Origin: Trichocoleus sp. FACHB-40
GTDB taxonomy: Bacteria > Cyanobacteriota > Cyanobacteriia > Cyanobacteriales > FACHB-T130
DNA length: 64,000 nucleotides
Assembly (NCBI RefSeq): GCF_014695915.1
Contig: NZ_JACJPF010000107.1
Span: forward strand, 62,001 to 126,000
Direction of reading: 5' to 3'
The translations under genes and the position numbers were made by a program. Below, one piece after another: positions 1 to 8,909 of this stretch. Positions within the stretch are counted from its first letter, which is position 1; every line of letters starts with the position of its first letter. The notes beneath the pieces are model-generated. The model worked only from the letters and a program-made list of their open reading frames with translations. It searched no databases and was not told the DNA's origin.

Positions 1-101
1 GTATGGGTGCAGGGGGATGCGCGATCGCAGCTACACTAACCCAAGGCTGGCACCAAAAGCAATTACTCTATGCTATTGAAACGTTAATAGAACGTTGTTG
101 A
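1..101 (+). CDS. 3' end of an unidentified gene (partial)
   Basis: Reading frame 3 is open from the left edge to a TGA at 99-101 and encodes about 32 residues, including MGAGGCAIAA and ending IETLIERC. Most of the gene would lie upstream of the window. The glycine-rich stretch followed by an amphipathic helix looks like a genuine protein C-terminus and the frame contains a HIP1-type site, as neighbouring genes do. I do not recognise the family. It could also be a chance frame, because only about 100 bases are visible. Confidence 0.4.
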   Translation, partial: MGAGGCAIAATLTQGWHQKQLLYAIETLIERC

Positions 102-157
102 GGTATTGAGTATTCAGTATGAAGTATAAATTTAACCTTTATCCTTCTGACTGTTGC

Positions 158-535
158 TTAAGAGTGGATTCTTTTAGAAAGTAACTGTTCTTCCAAGGCG
201 GCGATGCGATTATAAGCGGCTGTAAGTTGTGCGGTTAGGCGTTGGATTTGAATTTCCGGCGACAATTCCTTTTCACTACTCTTGAAGTTGCCGTCTAAAC
301 CGTTGGTATCAACCAATACATCCTTATGCTCCATCACTGAAGTCATACTGCTGTAGCTTTGATACGAGTAGCGGCTATTATTGGCTCCTATCGGCGGGGG
401 TGTACCAACTTGGACAGGCGCTTGCTTGCTTTGCGACAGAGAGTCAGAGACTTTCTGATTCAGCTGTTCGAGCATTTCGTACACGACATCAACTTTATGA
501 CTTAAAACGACAATTTGCTTTTGAAGTGAATCCAT
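158..535 (-). CDS. small coiled-coil hypothetical protein
   Basis: This is a 125-residue protein starting at an ATG (533-535). Residues 1-35 form a heptad-rich helix (VVLSHKVDVVYEMLEQLNQK). A Ser/Gln/Pro/Tyr-rich, probably disordered, middle follows (about 36-90). The C-terminus is a second coiled coil (about 95-122, QRLTAQLTAAYNRIAALEEQ). There is no signal peptide or membrane segment, so a cytoplasmic oligomerising or adaptor protein is likely. The function is not recognised. It stands alone, facing away from the gene at 1017, and no partner gene is adjacent on its strand. Confidence 0.6.
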   Translation of the reverse strand: MDSLQKQIVVLSHKVDVVYEMLEQLNQKVSDSLSQSKQAPVQVGTPPPIGANNSRYSYQSYSSMTSVMEHKDVLVDTNGLDGNFKSSEKELSPEIQIQRLTAQLTAAYNRIAALEEQLLSKRIHS

Positions 536-1016
536 GCAATTTCCTGGTGTGTAACTTCTCCGATCTTCATGTTATGAAACAACAGTTCAAATAGCGTTTT
601 ACTTATCAATTATTTAACTATTGGGTAAGATAAATTTTTTCACCAGGAGTTAAGCGTCTGTAAGACGCTGTATCCAGCATATAGATAGACATGACTGAGC
701 GATTTCTTGGTTGCCCGATTAATAAACTATGACTGGAAAACTTGCGATTTGGAAGCTTTATGGTAAATTTCGCTCTTTTACGGCTATCTTGGTTGATTTT
801 TATCTTCAACATTAAAAAATTTATTAGTTAAAAGCATGGTAAAAAAATATACTCAGTAAATACGAAAATGCAGGCTATGTATGATGTTCCGGCGGGGGCA
901 AAAAAATATTGAATGTTATAAATATTGTCTGTACACAAGAACACAAAGTTATGTTAATTTAATCAAATAAGCAAAATCCTTTTTATTGACGTAAATTTAG
1001 CCATTTAGAAGAAAAA
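536..1016. other. intergenic region, AT-rich
   Basis: This region lies between divergent genes and should hold both promoters. It contains a 6-bp hairpin (GCGTCT 654-659 with AGACGC 663-668) and otherwise AT-rich sequence. A 64-codon minus-strand frame at 618-812 is open but has no family resemblance and I do not call it. No RNA gene is recognised. Confidence 0.5.
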
Positions 1017-1655
1017 ATGCTCAGCATAAGAGAGTTTTTTACCGCTTGCACAGGAGTATGGACAACCGAAAGAACGTATCATTCTGTCTTAAGCGGTCAG
1101 GTGGAACGCTCTTATACAGAATTTCGGGTAGAACCCCTGACGCTGGAACAAAAGCAGCCAACTTTCGAGTTTTACTCGTTAAATGGAATTAAGGTAGACA
1201 CTGATCAGGTGAAGGAAGATGATCATGTCTGTCCGGGGTTTGCGATCGCGTTTGATACCATCTCGGAAAAGGGCGAACAAGTAGCGATGAGTTTGAAGGC
1301 GCTATTTGTGCCAGATGCTTACGTGGTGTCAGAAGAATCGCCAGCCAAAAAGCCTTCTCTACCCATCGCCGCTGATGTTCCCGTCGGGGAAGAAGTCATT
1401 GAGGGTTTTTATCTGCGGGATGAGGGATACTCAGAACCAGGAGCGATTGTGGGGCGCTTTACTTATCAGCCTACTCGCCAAATCCTGGAAATGATAACTT
1501 ACTATCGCCGTTCCGTAGCAGTGGATCAAATGCGGATTGTAGAGGATGATATCCGCTTACGCACGATTATTACCTACGAACGCCCTCAAAACGGCGAACC
1601 ACCAACGGTTATTGAATTGGTAGGCTTTGGGGTAGAGCGGCGACAAAAAAATTAA
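1017..1655 (+). CDS. phycobiliprotein lyase, CpcS/CpeS family
   Basis: This is a 212-residue protein, the usual size for CpcS/CpeS (DUF1001) bilin lyases. These are lipocalin-like chaperones that attach phycocyanobilin or related bilins to cysteines of phycobiliproteins in the cytoplasm. The N-terminal motif IREFFTACTGVWTTERTYH matches the family opening (FF...G.W...RT.H), and the C-terminal half has the alternating beta-strand pattern (QILEMITYYRRS, IRLRTIITYERP). The ATG at 1017 follows a purine-rich AGAAGAAAA. Which subfamily it belongs to, and so its target subunit, cannot be decided here. A target gene of the phycobilisome, apcD, is about 45 kb away, so there is no operon link. Confidence 0.8.
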   Translation: MLSIREFFTACTGVWTTERTYHSVLSGQVERSYTEFRVEPLTLEQKQPTFEFYSLNGIKVDTDQVKEDDHVCPGFAIAFDTISEKGEQVAMSLKALFVPDAYVVSEESPAKKPSLPIAADVPVGEEVIEGFYLRDEGYSEPGAIVGRFTYQPTRQILEMITYYRRSVAVDQMRIVEDDIRLRTIITYERPQNGEPPTVIELVGFGVERRQKN

Positions 1656-1711
1656 AAAGAAAAAATTAAAAAGGCATTTTGCCTTTCTAGCCCCTGTTTT
1701 CACGACAGTTT

Positions 1712-2875
1712 ATGATAAATCGACGGTCTTTTCTGCTGGGTGCTGGAACCCTGGCAATGAGTCAGCTGCTTGCAAGTTGTGGGAGTTCCCAAAACCCAGC
1801 TTTAAGAGTCAAACTGCTGAAAAATTCCATTCCCGCTCAGCTATTAAATGAATTTCGCCAGAGCCTAAAGCAATCAGCTACTCTGGATTTTACGCCAGAA
1901 ACACAATTAAAAGAGTTATTTACCCGTCTGGAAACTTGGCACAAACCAGGGGAGACGGGAAAGGGTTGGATGCGGATACCCTTTATTACAAAGACACCAG
2001 TGATTGCTGACTTAGTGACGTTAGGAGATTACTGGTTAGCACAAGCAATAGAACAAAAGCTAATTCAACCAATTGAGCCAACCCAGACAGCAGGATGGAA
2101 GCAGTTACCGCGTCCTTGGCAAGAATTAGTAAGACGCAATGCACAAGGACAGTTGGACGCTTCGGGAAAGATTTGGGGCGCTCCTTACCGCTGGGGAAGC
2201 ACTGTTATTGTGTATCGCCGCGATAAATTCAAGGCGTTGGGATGGGAGCCTAGAGATTGGCAGGATTTGTGGCGAGAAGAACTGCGCGATCGCATTTCTG
2301 TTTTGGATCAGGCACGAGAAGTTATTGGTCTAACTTTAAAACGGCTAGGTCATTCTTATAATACGGAAAACCTGGATAAAGTTTCCGACTTAAAAGACGC
2401 TCTTGCTAAGTTAAAAGGGCAGATTAAGCTTTACAGTTCCGATACCTATCTGGAACCCCTACTTATAGGAGACACTTGGCTAGCGGTGGGTTGGTCAACT
2501 GATGTGCTGCCAGTTCTAAAAAGCGATCGCAACCTCGCCGCCGTAGTTCCTCAGTCAGGAACCGCTCTCTGGGCAGATGTGTGGGTGCGACCTGCTGCTG
2601 CTTCTAAGTCTGAAGATACGGCAAATATCGCCTCTCTCCAAAACCAATGGATTGATTTTTGTTGGCAGCAAAAACAAGCCTTGGAAATTTCTTTATTCAC
2701 TCGCGCCGCCTCACCAATTATCACAGGCATGAATCGATCTGAGTTACCAAAATCTTTACAGACAAATTCAGTGTTACTGCCAGATACTCAGGTTCTAGAG
2801 AAAAGCGAATTTCTCTATCCCCTCTCTCAATCTACGGCCCTTAAGTACCTTTCTCTGTGGCAAGAAATCCGCTAA
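1712..2875 (+). CDS. lipoprotein extracellular solute-binding protein (PotD-like)
   Basis: This 387-residue protein begins NRRSFLLGAGTLAMSQLLAS-C, an Arg-Arg Tat-type signal combined with a lipobox (LAS-C, Cys at about residue 23). It should be exported and lipid-anchored. The rest fits the type-2 periplasmic binding fold of spermidine/putrescine-binding proteins, with IWGAPYRWGSTVIVYRRDKF resembling the conserved PotD segment and DTWLAVGWSTDVLPVL the later ligand-pocket strand. It begins 56 bases after the lyase gene, on the same strand. No ABC permease or ATPase gene adjoins it, so the partner transporter is elsewhere. Polyamine specificity is inference from the family only. A strong hairpin overlaps its stop codon. 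Confidence 0.75.
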   Translation: MINRRSFLLGAGTLAMSQLLASCGSSQNPALRVKLLKNSIPAQLLNEFRQSLKQSATLDFTPETQLKELFTRLETWHKPGETGKGWMRIPFITKTPVIADLVTLGDYWLAQAIEQKLIQPIEPTQTAGWKQLPRPWQELVRRNAQGQLDASGKIWGAPYRWGSTVIVYRRDKFKALGWEPRDWQDLWREELRDRISVLDQAREVIGLTLKRLGHSYNTENLDKVSDLKDALAKLKGQIKLYSSDTYLEPLLIGDTWLAVGWSTDVLPVLKSDRNLAAVVPQSGTALWADVWVRPAAASKSEDTANIASLQNQWIDFCWQQKQALEISLFTRAASPIITGMNRSELPKSLQTNSVLLPDTQVLEKSEFLYPLSQSTALKYLSLWQEIR

Positions 2876-2925
2876 ATGAAAAATTCTCGTTCCCAGCCAG
2901 AGAGGGGAACGAGAATTTTTCATTT
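2874..2925 (+). terminator. strong intrinsic terminator after the solute-binding gene
   Basis: A perfect 21-bp inverted repeat (2874-2894 and 2905-2925) encloses a 10-base loop. The outer part is A-rich on the left and T-rich on the right, giving an AAAAA-stem-TTTTT layout. It begins inside the TAA stop codon of the gene ending at 2875. The GTTCCC/GGGAAC core also occurs in dispersed cyanobacterial palindromes, and a degenerate relative (GAGGC-AGC-GCCTC) lies at 2992-3004. Confidence 0.8.
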
Positions 2926-3048
2926 CTGGTTAGCGTAGGTTGGGAACCTCGGCTAATATTCAATTATTTTTAACTTTTTAAGCCATTGAAGGAGGCAGCG
3001 CCTCTAATAACTTCGTTCCCAGTTTCTGACTAACAACGAGGATAATTT

Positions 3049-3600
3049 TTAATTTCTAGACCGAACCCGCCAACTATCCTGACCAATGGATTCTATATTC
3101 AGATCGCACACAGGGTTACTGGTACTAAAATCACAGGTGTAGGTAGCCAGTGCCTCATCCGGCTGGTTAACAATAAAAACTCTAGTGCTGTAGCCGAAAT
3201 CTCTAGCAACCGTACCCATTTTGTTGACAAAACTATAGCGCCCCATATAGTCCAAAATACTCCAAAGTTGGCGGTTTACTATCAAATCCACCCGACGCTC
3301 ATTAGGGTACGCTAACCAGTTCTCCAAAAGTTTGCCACCGAACTGTTCGTCAGCCCACCAGAGGCTAGGATTTGTTAGCCCTGTCTCTGACATACTATTT
3401 GCTGTGATGACATTGCCTCTTGGCGGTGTTGCCTCCGGATTGAGCAGTTTGAATTCTAAAGGTTTGGTAGAAGGCAGCAGCACGGATGGTGTTTGTGCCT
3501 GCACTAAAAAAGGCGATAGACAATAAATAATAGGGAATAAGTAATAAACAATATTTTTTCCGGGTTGCTGTTTCCTGTTTTGTTTTCCTTGAGGTTTCAT
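3049..3600 (-). CDS. secreted hypothetical protein
   Basis: This is a 183-residue protein with a basic N-terminus (MKPQGKQNRKQQPGK) followed by a hydrophobic stretch (IVYYLFPIIYCLSPFL) and VQAQ-TP, a plausible Sec signal peptide with cleavage near residue 36. The mature part contains LWWADEQFGGKLLENWLAYPNERRVDLIVNRQLWSILDYMGRYSFVNKMG, suggesting a compact soluble domain, and two cysteines (CDF...CDL) that could form a disulfide. The likely location is periplasmic or outer surface. The family is not recognised. It is convergent with the solute-binding gene and lies about 90 bases downstream of the EAL-domain gene on the same strand. Confidence 0.6.
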   Translation of the reverse strand: MKPQGKQNRKQQPGKNIVYYLFPIIYCLSPFLVQAQTPSVLLPSTKPLEFKLLNPEATPPRGNVITANSMSETGLTNPSLWWADEQFGGKLLENWLAYPNERRVDLIVNRQLWSILDYMGRYSFVNKMGTVARDFGYSTRVFIVNQPDEALATYTCDFSTSNPVCDLNIESIGQDSWRVRSRN

Positions 3601-3691
3601 TTTTACTTACTTTAATCTCGTCTCTATTATTGTCTAAGGATTGTTAGCTAAGGTTCCCGGCTTTAAAAGCGCCTACTACAAGGGGAAAAGC

Positions 3692-5500
3692 TTAAAGTAA
3701 CAAACGTTTACCCCTAAATAGCATTGTTTCCATCTCAGCTGCTGGGATGGGACGACTGAACAGATAGCCTTGCATAGCATCGCACTGCTGCTGGCTTAAG
3801 AATGCCAGTTCAGCTTCGGTTTCTACTCCTTCCGCCGTGACTTTGAGATTGAGATTGTGAGCCAGTTGAATTACGGCAGTCATAATTGCTTGATTTTGGG
3901 CATCGCTGGTGACATCAGAGACAAAAGAACGATCGATTTTTAAGGTATCAAAGGGAAATTGTTTGAGATAGCTCAGGGAAGCATAGCCTGTACCAAAATC
4001 ATCAATGGCTATGTCAATGCCCAGTTGCTTCAACTCGTTTAAGGTAGCGATCGCGCCTGTAGCATTTTCCACCAAAATGCTCTCAGTCAGCTCTAATCCC
4101 AAAGTAGTTGGATTAACACCGACACTTTCTAATATCTGCACAATTCGCTGACTCAGCTCCGGTTGACTGAATTGCCGCCCCGACAAATTCACCGACACCC
4201 GGAACGATGAAAATCCAGTATCTCGCCATCTCTGAGCTTGAGCGCAGGCAGTTTGCAACACCCACTCCCCAAGCGGAACAATCAAGCCTGTCTCCTCTGC
4301 CAGAGGAATAAACTCTGCTGGTGAAACCATTCCCCGGACGGGGTGCTGCCAACGCACCAAGGCTTCAGCACCGATGATTTTCCCACCGGAAAGATTTACA
4401 ATCGGCTGATAATAAACCTGAAATTCTTTTTGTTCTAAGCCACGACGCAGACTGGCTTCTAGCTCCAGTTCTTCGCTAGAACCGACATTTATATCTGGAG
4501 TGTAAAACTGATAGTTATTCCCTTGAAGTTTTTGGGTATAAAACATCGCCGCTGAAGCTTTCTTCATCAGGCTGTCTAGATCCTGCCCATTGCTTGGATA
4601 AAAGGCAATGCCAATGCTGGCAGAGAGGAAAACTTCACCGCTTTCTAAGGTAAAAGATTCATTGATAGATGAGACTATGGCTTGGGCAACACTGGCAACC
4701 ATTTGTCTTTGACTTAAGGTTGCTAGAATAATTACAAATTGATCAGCATTTAAGCGAGCGATAGTGTCCTGTTTGCTAAGACAGGCTGTTATCCGTTCGG
4801 CAATTTTTTTAATTAATCTGTCGCTATTTTGATTCCCTAAGCCCTCGTTGATGCGGTTGAACCGATCCAATCCCAGGTATAGAAGTGGAACCCAACTGTG
4901 GAAGGAAGCTTCGCTGATGGGGATTTGGGATGGTAAGAATGTAGATTCTAATTCCTCCCTGCTCCTGAACCCGTCTAGCTCTCTCCCCCGCTCCCTGTTG
5001 TCTATTATTTGACTGAACCGTTCTCGCAATAGCAACCGATTGGGAAGGTTAGTAATGTTGTCGTAATAAAGTAAGTGATTTAGTCTTTCTGCTGCCTGTC
5101 TGAGTGCTACGGTATAGGGTTGAGTAATGGCTGTTTGTCTTTTTAGGCGGGCAGCGATCGCGCCTAGCAGTTCATCTGGCGTACACGGCTTAGTTACATA
5201 GTCGTCCGCGCCTAGCTCCATACCTTGACGCAAATCGCCTCGTTCAGCCTTAGCGCTCAGGAAAATGAAGGGAATTGTCGCCGTCATCGGATCTTGACGT
5301 AGCGTTTTCAGCACCCCATAACCGTCTAGTTCGGGCATCATAACATCACAAATAATTAAATCGGGGCCGATAGCCCTTGCCATTTGTACCCCGATTAAGC
5401 CATTTTCTGCACCAGTAACATCGAAATTTTCTGCCTCCAGCAGTTCTAAAATGTTGTAACGGACAAATTCTTCGTCTTCTATTACTAAAATTTTTTTCAT
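3692..5500 (-). CDS. response regulator with degenerate GGDEF and intact EAL domain
   Basis: This is a 602-residue cytoplasmic regulator. Residues 1-120 are a receiver domain with acidic pocket EDE, phospho-acceptor D52 (ICDVMMPE) and K104 (VTKPC). Residues about 145-315 are a GGDEF domain whose signature has become N-A-D-Q-F and which lacks the RxxD inhibitory site. Residues about 330-595 are an EAL domain with EALVRWQHP, LTES, IDDFGTGYASLSYLK, KIDRSFV and AEGVET, all the metal and catalytic positions expected of an active c-di-GMP phosphodiesterase. Inference: phosphorylation by an unlinked kinase controls c-di-GMP breakdown, and the GGDEF part is regulatory only. No kinase gene is adjacent. 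Confidence 0.9.
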   Translation of the reverse strand: MKKILVIEDEEFVRYNILELLEAENFDVTGAENGLIGVQMARAIGPDLIICDVMMPELDGYGVLKTLRQDPMTATIPFIFLSAKAERGDLRQGMELGADDYVTKPCTPDELLGAIAARLKRQTAITQPYTVALRQAAERLNHLLYYDNITNLPNRLLLRERFSQIIDNRERGRELDGFRSREELESTFLPSQIPISEASFHSWVPLLYLGLDRFNRINEGLGNQNSDRLIKKIAERITACLSKQDTIARLNADQFVIILATLSQRQMVASVAQAIVSSINESFTLESGEVFLSASIGIAFYPSNGQDLDSLMKKASAAMFYTQKLQGNNYQFYTPDINVGSSEELELEASLRRGLEQKEFQVYYQPIVNLSGGKIIGAEALVRWQHPVRGMVSPAEFIPLAEETGLIVPLGEWVLQTACAQAQRWRDTGFSSFRVSVNLSGRQFSQPELSQRIVQILESVGVNPTTLGLELTESILVENATGAIATLNELKQLGIDIAIDDFGTGYASLSYLKQFPFDTLKIDRSFVSDVTSDAQNQAIMTAVIQLAHNLNLKVTAEGVETEAELAFLSQQQCDAMQGYLFSRPIPAAEMETMLFRGKRLLL

Positions 5501-6032
5501 AGCTTTCTAGTAGTCTTGTCCTTTTCTCTATAATTAACAACTGCTTGCTAACGACCACTTCACAACCAGCGCAGTATCCACATTATCCCTATATTTAAAT
5601 ATTTATTTACATTTTTTAACCTTCTTAACTTGTTAATTATAGCTAATTCTGTTTCTACCAGAAAACGTCACGGCTATTGCTAATTACCTGAAAAATTGCT
5701 TTGTTTAGGCTTCCGTTTTCTAAAGAATCGTTAATAGTTTTATTATTCATCCACAATTCTGCTTTTTTACAAGCAAAAGAAATTTATTGGTAATATTTGA
5801 AAATTTTAGGGAATATTTGATTAAATAAGAGAGCAAATCGCTCTCTTGTTTGGGCAGTAATTTTTATTCCATGCAACCTTGGAAACGTTTCTGCTATAGA
5901 CAAAATTCGGCTTTGCTGAATGGAAAGAACCTTTTTAGGGACTCCTGTACTGGGGACTGGGGACTAGGAGGACAAGGAAGCTTTCCCAAAGTCTACCCAA
6001 TCCCCAATCCCCAATCCCTAATCCCACGATAG
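5501..6032. other. intergenic region with hairpin and short degenerate repeats
   Basis: An AT-rich leader for the regulator gene occupies 5501-5820. A hairpin (AAGAGAGC 5827-5834, GCTCTCTT 5840-5847, 5-base loop) follows. At 5945-6028 lie runs of GGGGACT and CCCCAATCC units, the low-complexity type scattered through many cyanobacterial intergenic regions and seen again at 36230-36320. No coding sequence is convincing here. Confidence 0.6.
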
Positions 6033-7157
6033 TTATTCCCAAAGCCGACGGCCAGCTCGCCCATTGAGACGCTGGTGCGAGTCTCGCAAAAGGGCTGGGA
6101 TGTCCAGATTTTGGGGACAATGGGGCAGACAATCACCACAGTCGGTGCAGCGATCGCCTTTGCTTCCCCAAAACCAGTGGCCTGCGTTTTCAAACATCCG
6201 GTAGCGGTATTTACCATACTCGGTCATGTCGTAAGCAACAGCTAAATTACGCAGCCGCAACACTTCCGGGATATTGATATTTTCTGGACAAGGTAAGCAG
6301 GCGTAGCATTGGCTACACAGGTCAGTGGAGAGAGTCTCTACTAAATGAGTCTCCAAGCGCCCAAGAACTTCAACTTCCGCCTGGGTGAGAAATTCATCGC
6401 CCTCAGCCACAGTCAAAGGCTCCCTCAGTTCCTCTGGGTTAGCTGCACCTATACTGAGGGTGGTAATCCGGCGATCGCTTAATAAAAATTTGTAATTTAG
6501 CTCCAGCGGCGAGAAAGGTTGACACAGATGTTTCAGGGTTTCTGGTGGAGTGTAGAGTTGTCCTCCTTTATCTGCTGGCGAAATAATAAAAATGCCCATA
6601 TCCTTTTGGTGAGCTAACTCAACCGCTGGGGCATTGTGCTGAAAGAAGTAGTAATAGTGCAGGTTAACAAATTCAAACAGGTCGGTGTTAATCGCCGCCA
6701 GAATGACCTCCAGCGGTGCGTGAGTGGAAAAACCAACGTGTCGGACGCGATCGCTATTTACGGCTTCCGCTACCGCCTGCATACAGCCGGACTGCACCCA
6801 GTCCAGATGTTCCCAAGTATTGATGCCATGAATTGCCAGACAATCCACGTAGTCCAGCTGTAGTCTCAACAGGGACTCGTCGATGCACTGACGCATAGTA
6901 TCAGCGTCAGGTGTCGGCGGAATTTTAGTGGTGATGTAAAGCTGCTCTCGTGACAGAGGTAATCCAGCTTTTAAGGCAGCACCAAGATACTGCTCGCTTT
7001 TGCCATAACCTCTAGCCGTTTCTAAGTGATTAATTCCTAAAGAAACAGCTTGATGTACCGTCTGGCGTGCATTTTCTTCAGAAGCCAGACAGCGCATAGT
7101 TCCTATAGAAAACACCGATAGTGGTAGATTCGTTTTTCCAAACCGCCGATAACGCAT
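6033..7157 (-). CDS. aldo/keto reductase with C-terminal ferredoxin-type clusters
   Basis: This is a 374-residue protein. Residues 1-270 form an aldo/keto reductase TIM barrel (MRYRRFGKTNLPLSVFSIGTM at the N-terminus, INHLETARGYGKSEQYLG carrying the catalytic Asp/Tyr region, VDCLAIHGI). Residues about 280-365 hold two cysteine clusters, CSQCYACLPCPENINIP and CTDCGDCLPHCPQNLDIP, the second being a canonical CxxCxxCxxxCP [4Fe-4S] motif. Related fusions occur in cyanobacteria and anaerobes, and substrates are mostly unknown. In the first motif position the tyrosine sits in ARGYGKSE, so NADPH-dependent chemistry is plausible. It is followed by a spacer of repeats before the nuclease-family gene on the same strand, so an operon is uncertain. 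Confidence 0.88.
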   Translation of the reverse strand: MRYRRFGKTNLPLSVFSIGTMRCLASEENARQTVHQAVSLGINHLETARGYGKSEQYLGAALKAGLPLSREQLYITTKIPPTPDADTMRQCIDESLLRLQLDYVDCLAIHGINTWEHLDWVQSGCMQAVAEAVNSDRVRHVGFSTHAPLEVILAAINTDLFEFVNLHYYYFFQHNAPAVELAHQKDMGIFIISPADKGGQLYTPPETLKHLCQPFSPLELNYKFLLSDRRITTLSIGAANPEELREPLTVAEGDEFLTQAEVEVLGRLETHLVETLSTDLCSQCYACLPCPENINIPEVLRLRNLAVAYDMTEYGKYRYRMFENAGHWFWGSKGDRCTDCGDCLPHCPQNLDIPALLRDSHQRLNGRAGRRLWE

Positions 7158-7159
7158 AT

Positions 7160-7277
7160 CAATTTTGGATTTTAAATTTTGGATTTTGGATTAAATAGCG
7201 CTTAGTCAAGCCTATGAATCTTTACTTGGAGGCTAGATGCCCCAATTCTTCAATCTAAAATCCAAAATTAAAAATTG
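7160..7277. repeat. dispersed AATCCAAAATCTAAAAT-type repeat
   Basis: Copies of an AT-rich unit (GGATTTT/AAAATCC) lie at 7160-7192 in one orientation and 7251-7277 in the other, making an imperfect inverted repeat that fills most of the gap between two minus-strand genes. The same unit forms the hairpin at 22231-22288 and appears inside rnpB near 35147-35160. Confidence 0.65.
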
Positions 7278-7772
7278 CTACTCGCTCAAACCTCCTCGCT
7301 GAATCAAATCCTCTGGCCTGAGCTTGGAGACAAAATCTCGGAAGGCTCGGCGTTCTGCCTCGTCAGCATCGCGGTCAACGGGAATTGAGGCATCGGCAAC
7401 GACTTCTTCCATCACCCAGATGGGACTATCAGTGCGGATGGCAACAGCGATCGCATCGCTAGGACGAGCATCAATCTCCTTCTTTACCTCACCTTGGCGA
7501 ACGCTCAGGATCGCGTAAAATGTATTGTCCTGAAGTGAGTGAATAATGATTCTCTCCAGAGTCATATTCCACGCTTCTAAAATATTGACAATCAAATCGT
7601 GAGTGAGAGGGCGGGGAGGAGTCTGTTTTTCCAAAGCACTGATAATTGCCTTTGCCTGATCTTGTCCAATGTAGATTGGCAATGCCCGTCGCTCCGAAGC
7701 ATCTTTGAGCAATACTATCGGACTGCGCGTGACGGCATCTAATGCAATTCCAGCAACTCTCATTTCAATCAT
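7278..7772 (-). CDS. bifunctional nuclease family protein (BFN/DUF151)
   Basis: This is a 164-residue protein spanning a single BFN domain: MRVAGIALDAVTRSPIVLLKDASERRALPIYIGQDQAKAI at the start, HDLIVNILEAWNMTLERIII in the middle, and the hallmark ARPSDAIAVAIRTDSPIWV near residue 110. Plant and bacterial members have been reported with DNase/RNase activity, but the cellular role in cyanobacteria is unsettled, so only the family is claimed. The C-terminal tail (DADEAERRAFRDFVSKLRPEDL) is the usual helical extension. It is transcribed away from ribE across a 350-base shared upstream region. Confidence 0.88.
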   Translation of the reverse strand: MIEMRVAGIALDAVTRSPIVLLKDASERRALPIYIGQDQAKAIISALEKQTPPRPLTHDLIVNILEAWNMTLERIIIHSLQDNTFYAILSVRQGEVKKEIDARPSDAIAVAIRTDSPIWVMEEVVADASIPVDRDADEAERRAFRDFVSKLRPEDLIQRGGLSE

Positions 7773-8125
7773 CAGCTTGGCCTCTAGAACACGGTAGGCG
7801 TCGGGGTGGGTAAAGCAAAGCTATAAACTGGTATTAGACGGATCTGGGATTTAATAAATACGCTTGCGGTTCTAATCACCTTACCAAGCGACGGTACAAC
7901 CAGCTGTGAAGACTTGGTTAAGTTGGGATCAACCAAGCTGTATTTCCCAGTATGCCGCAGTCTTAGGTCGATTGGGCTGGGAATTTTACTAAAAAATATA
8001 GACCTCGTATTGTCCGTTGCTAATTGCTAAGTGCTAATGGCTAACGGCTAATTGTTTTAATCCATTAGCCAGAGCCATTAGCCAGAGACTAATCACCGTT
8101 ATTTACCTAATTTCAGCGAAAAATA
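7773..8125. other. intergenic region between divergent genes, with GCTAATGGCTAA repeats
   Basis: This should contain promoters for the nuclease-family gene and ribE. At 8023-8095 there are tandem, partly inverted GCTAAT/ATTAGC units, a dispersed low-complexity type that recurs upstream of groEL near 20245-20280. I looked for an FMN riboswitch before ribE and saw none of its conserved elements. Confidence 0.55.
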
Positions 8126-8812
8126 GTGTTTACCGGATTAATTCAAGCATTGGGAACCATTTATCCCTTGGGAGAAGACCGCTTTGAGCTTTCAGCCCTT
8201 GGAGATGCCTCCCAGATGATTTTACCGACTCTTGCGATCGGTGACAGTGTGGCAGTTGATGGCGTTTGTCTGACGGTTGAGGAGATTTTGCCCGAAGGTT
8301 TTGTGGCAGCCGCTTCTCCGGAAACTCTCAAACGCACAACTTTGGGACAGCGACAGCAAGCCGCCGCCTATGTGAATTTAGAAACGTCTCTACGGGTTGG
8401 CAGCAAGCTGGGGGGGCATTTTGTGACTGGGCATGTAGACGGAATTGGGTATTTAAAGGAATCTTTACAAACCTCTAACTCTTGGGAGATGCGCTTTGCG
8501 GCACCTGCGGAAGTTGCACGGTACATCATCCCCAAAGGCAGCATTGCTGTCAATGGGGTGAGTCTAACGGTGGCAGATTGCGACCAGGCTGGCAGCTGGT
8601 TTAGGGTTGCTGTAATTCCTCACAGTTATGCCGAGACGAATCTTGCTTATTTACAGACTGGCGGTTTGGTAAATTTGGAAGCCGATATTCTGGGCAAATA
8701 CGTAGAAAAATTTCTGCGTAATCCAGCTATTGCGGTTGAGGAAGAGACCGCCGCTACTGTTGGGTTGCATAATATTACACCCTCATTCTTGGCAGAACAC
8801 GGGTATCTGTGA
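8126..8812 (+). CDS. ribE: riboflavin synthase, alpha chain
   Basis: This is a 228-residue enzyme that dismutates two 6,7-dimethyl-8-ribityllumazines into riboflavin in the cytoplasm. It has the duplicated lumazine-binding architecture: N-terminal MFTGLIQALGTI with SVAVDGVCLTVEEI, then FVTGHVDGIGYL starting the second barrel with SIAVNGVSLTVADC and VIPHSYAETNL. The start is a GTG at 8126, since MFTGLI is the invariant N-terminus and no ATG is available. The C-terminal extension (about residue 200 on) is slightly longer than in E. coli. No other rib gene adjoins it. A RibD C-domain gene lies at 39847, unlinked. Confidence 0.95.
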   Translation: MFTGLIQALGTIYPLGEDRFELSALGDASQMILPTLAIGDSVAVDGVCLTVEEILPEGFVAAASPETLKRTTLGQRQQAAAYVNLETSLRVGSKLGGHFVTGHVDGIGYLKESLQTSNSWEMRFAAPAEVARYIIPKGSIAVNGVSLTVADCDQAGSWFRVAVIPHSYAETNLAYLQTGGLVNLEADILGKYVEKFLRNPAIAVEEETAATVGLHNITPSFLAEHGYL

Positions 8813-8909
8813 AAGGGTGTAGCTATGTTTCCCCGAATCTTGGGGCAAGACAGGTCAAAGGCAAAAGAGAGAAAAAAATATTAATCTTTTGCCTTTGACT
8901 TTTACCTTC

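Noticed and set aside
618-812. 64-codon minus-strand open frame (MLKIKINQDSRK...)
   Set aside because: No recognisable domain, weak ribosome-site context, and it sits in an AT-rich promoter region; an open frame of this size is expected by chance.
7773-8125. FMN riboswitch upstream of ribE
   Set aside because: None of the conserved RFN-element segments is present; the region holds short GCTAAT repeats instead.
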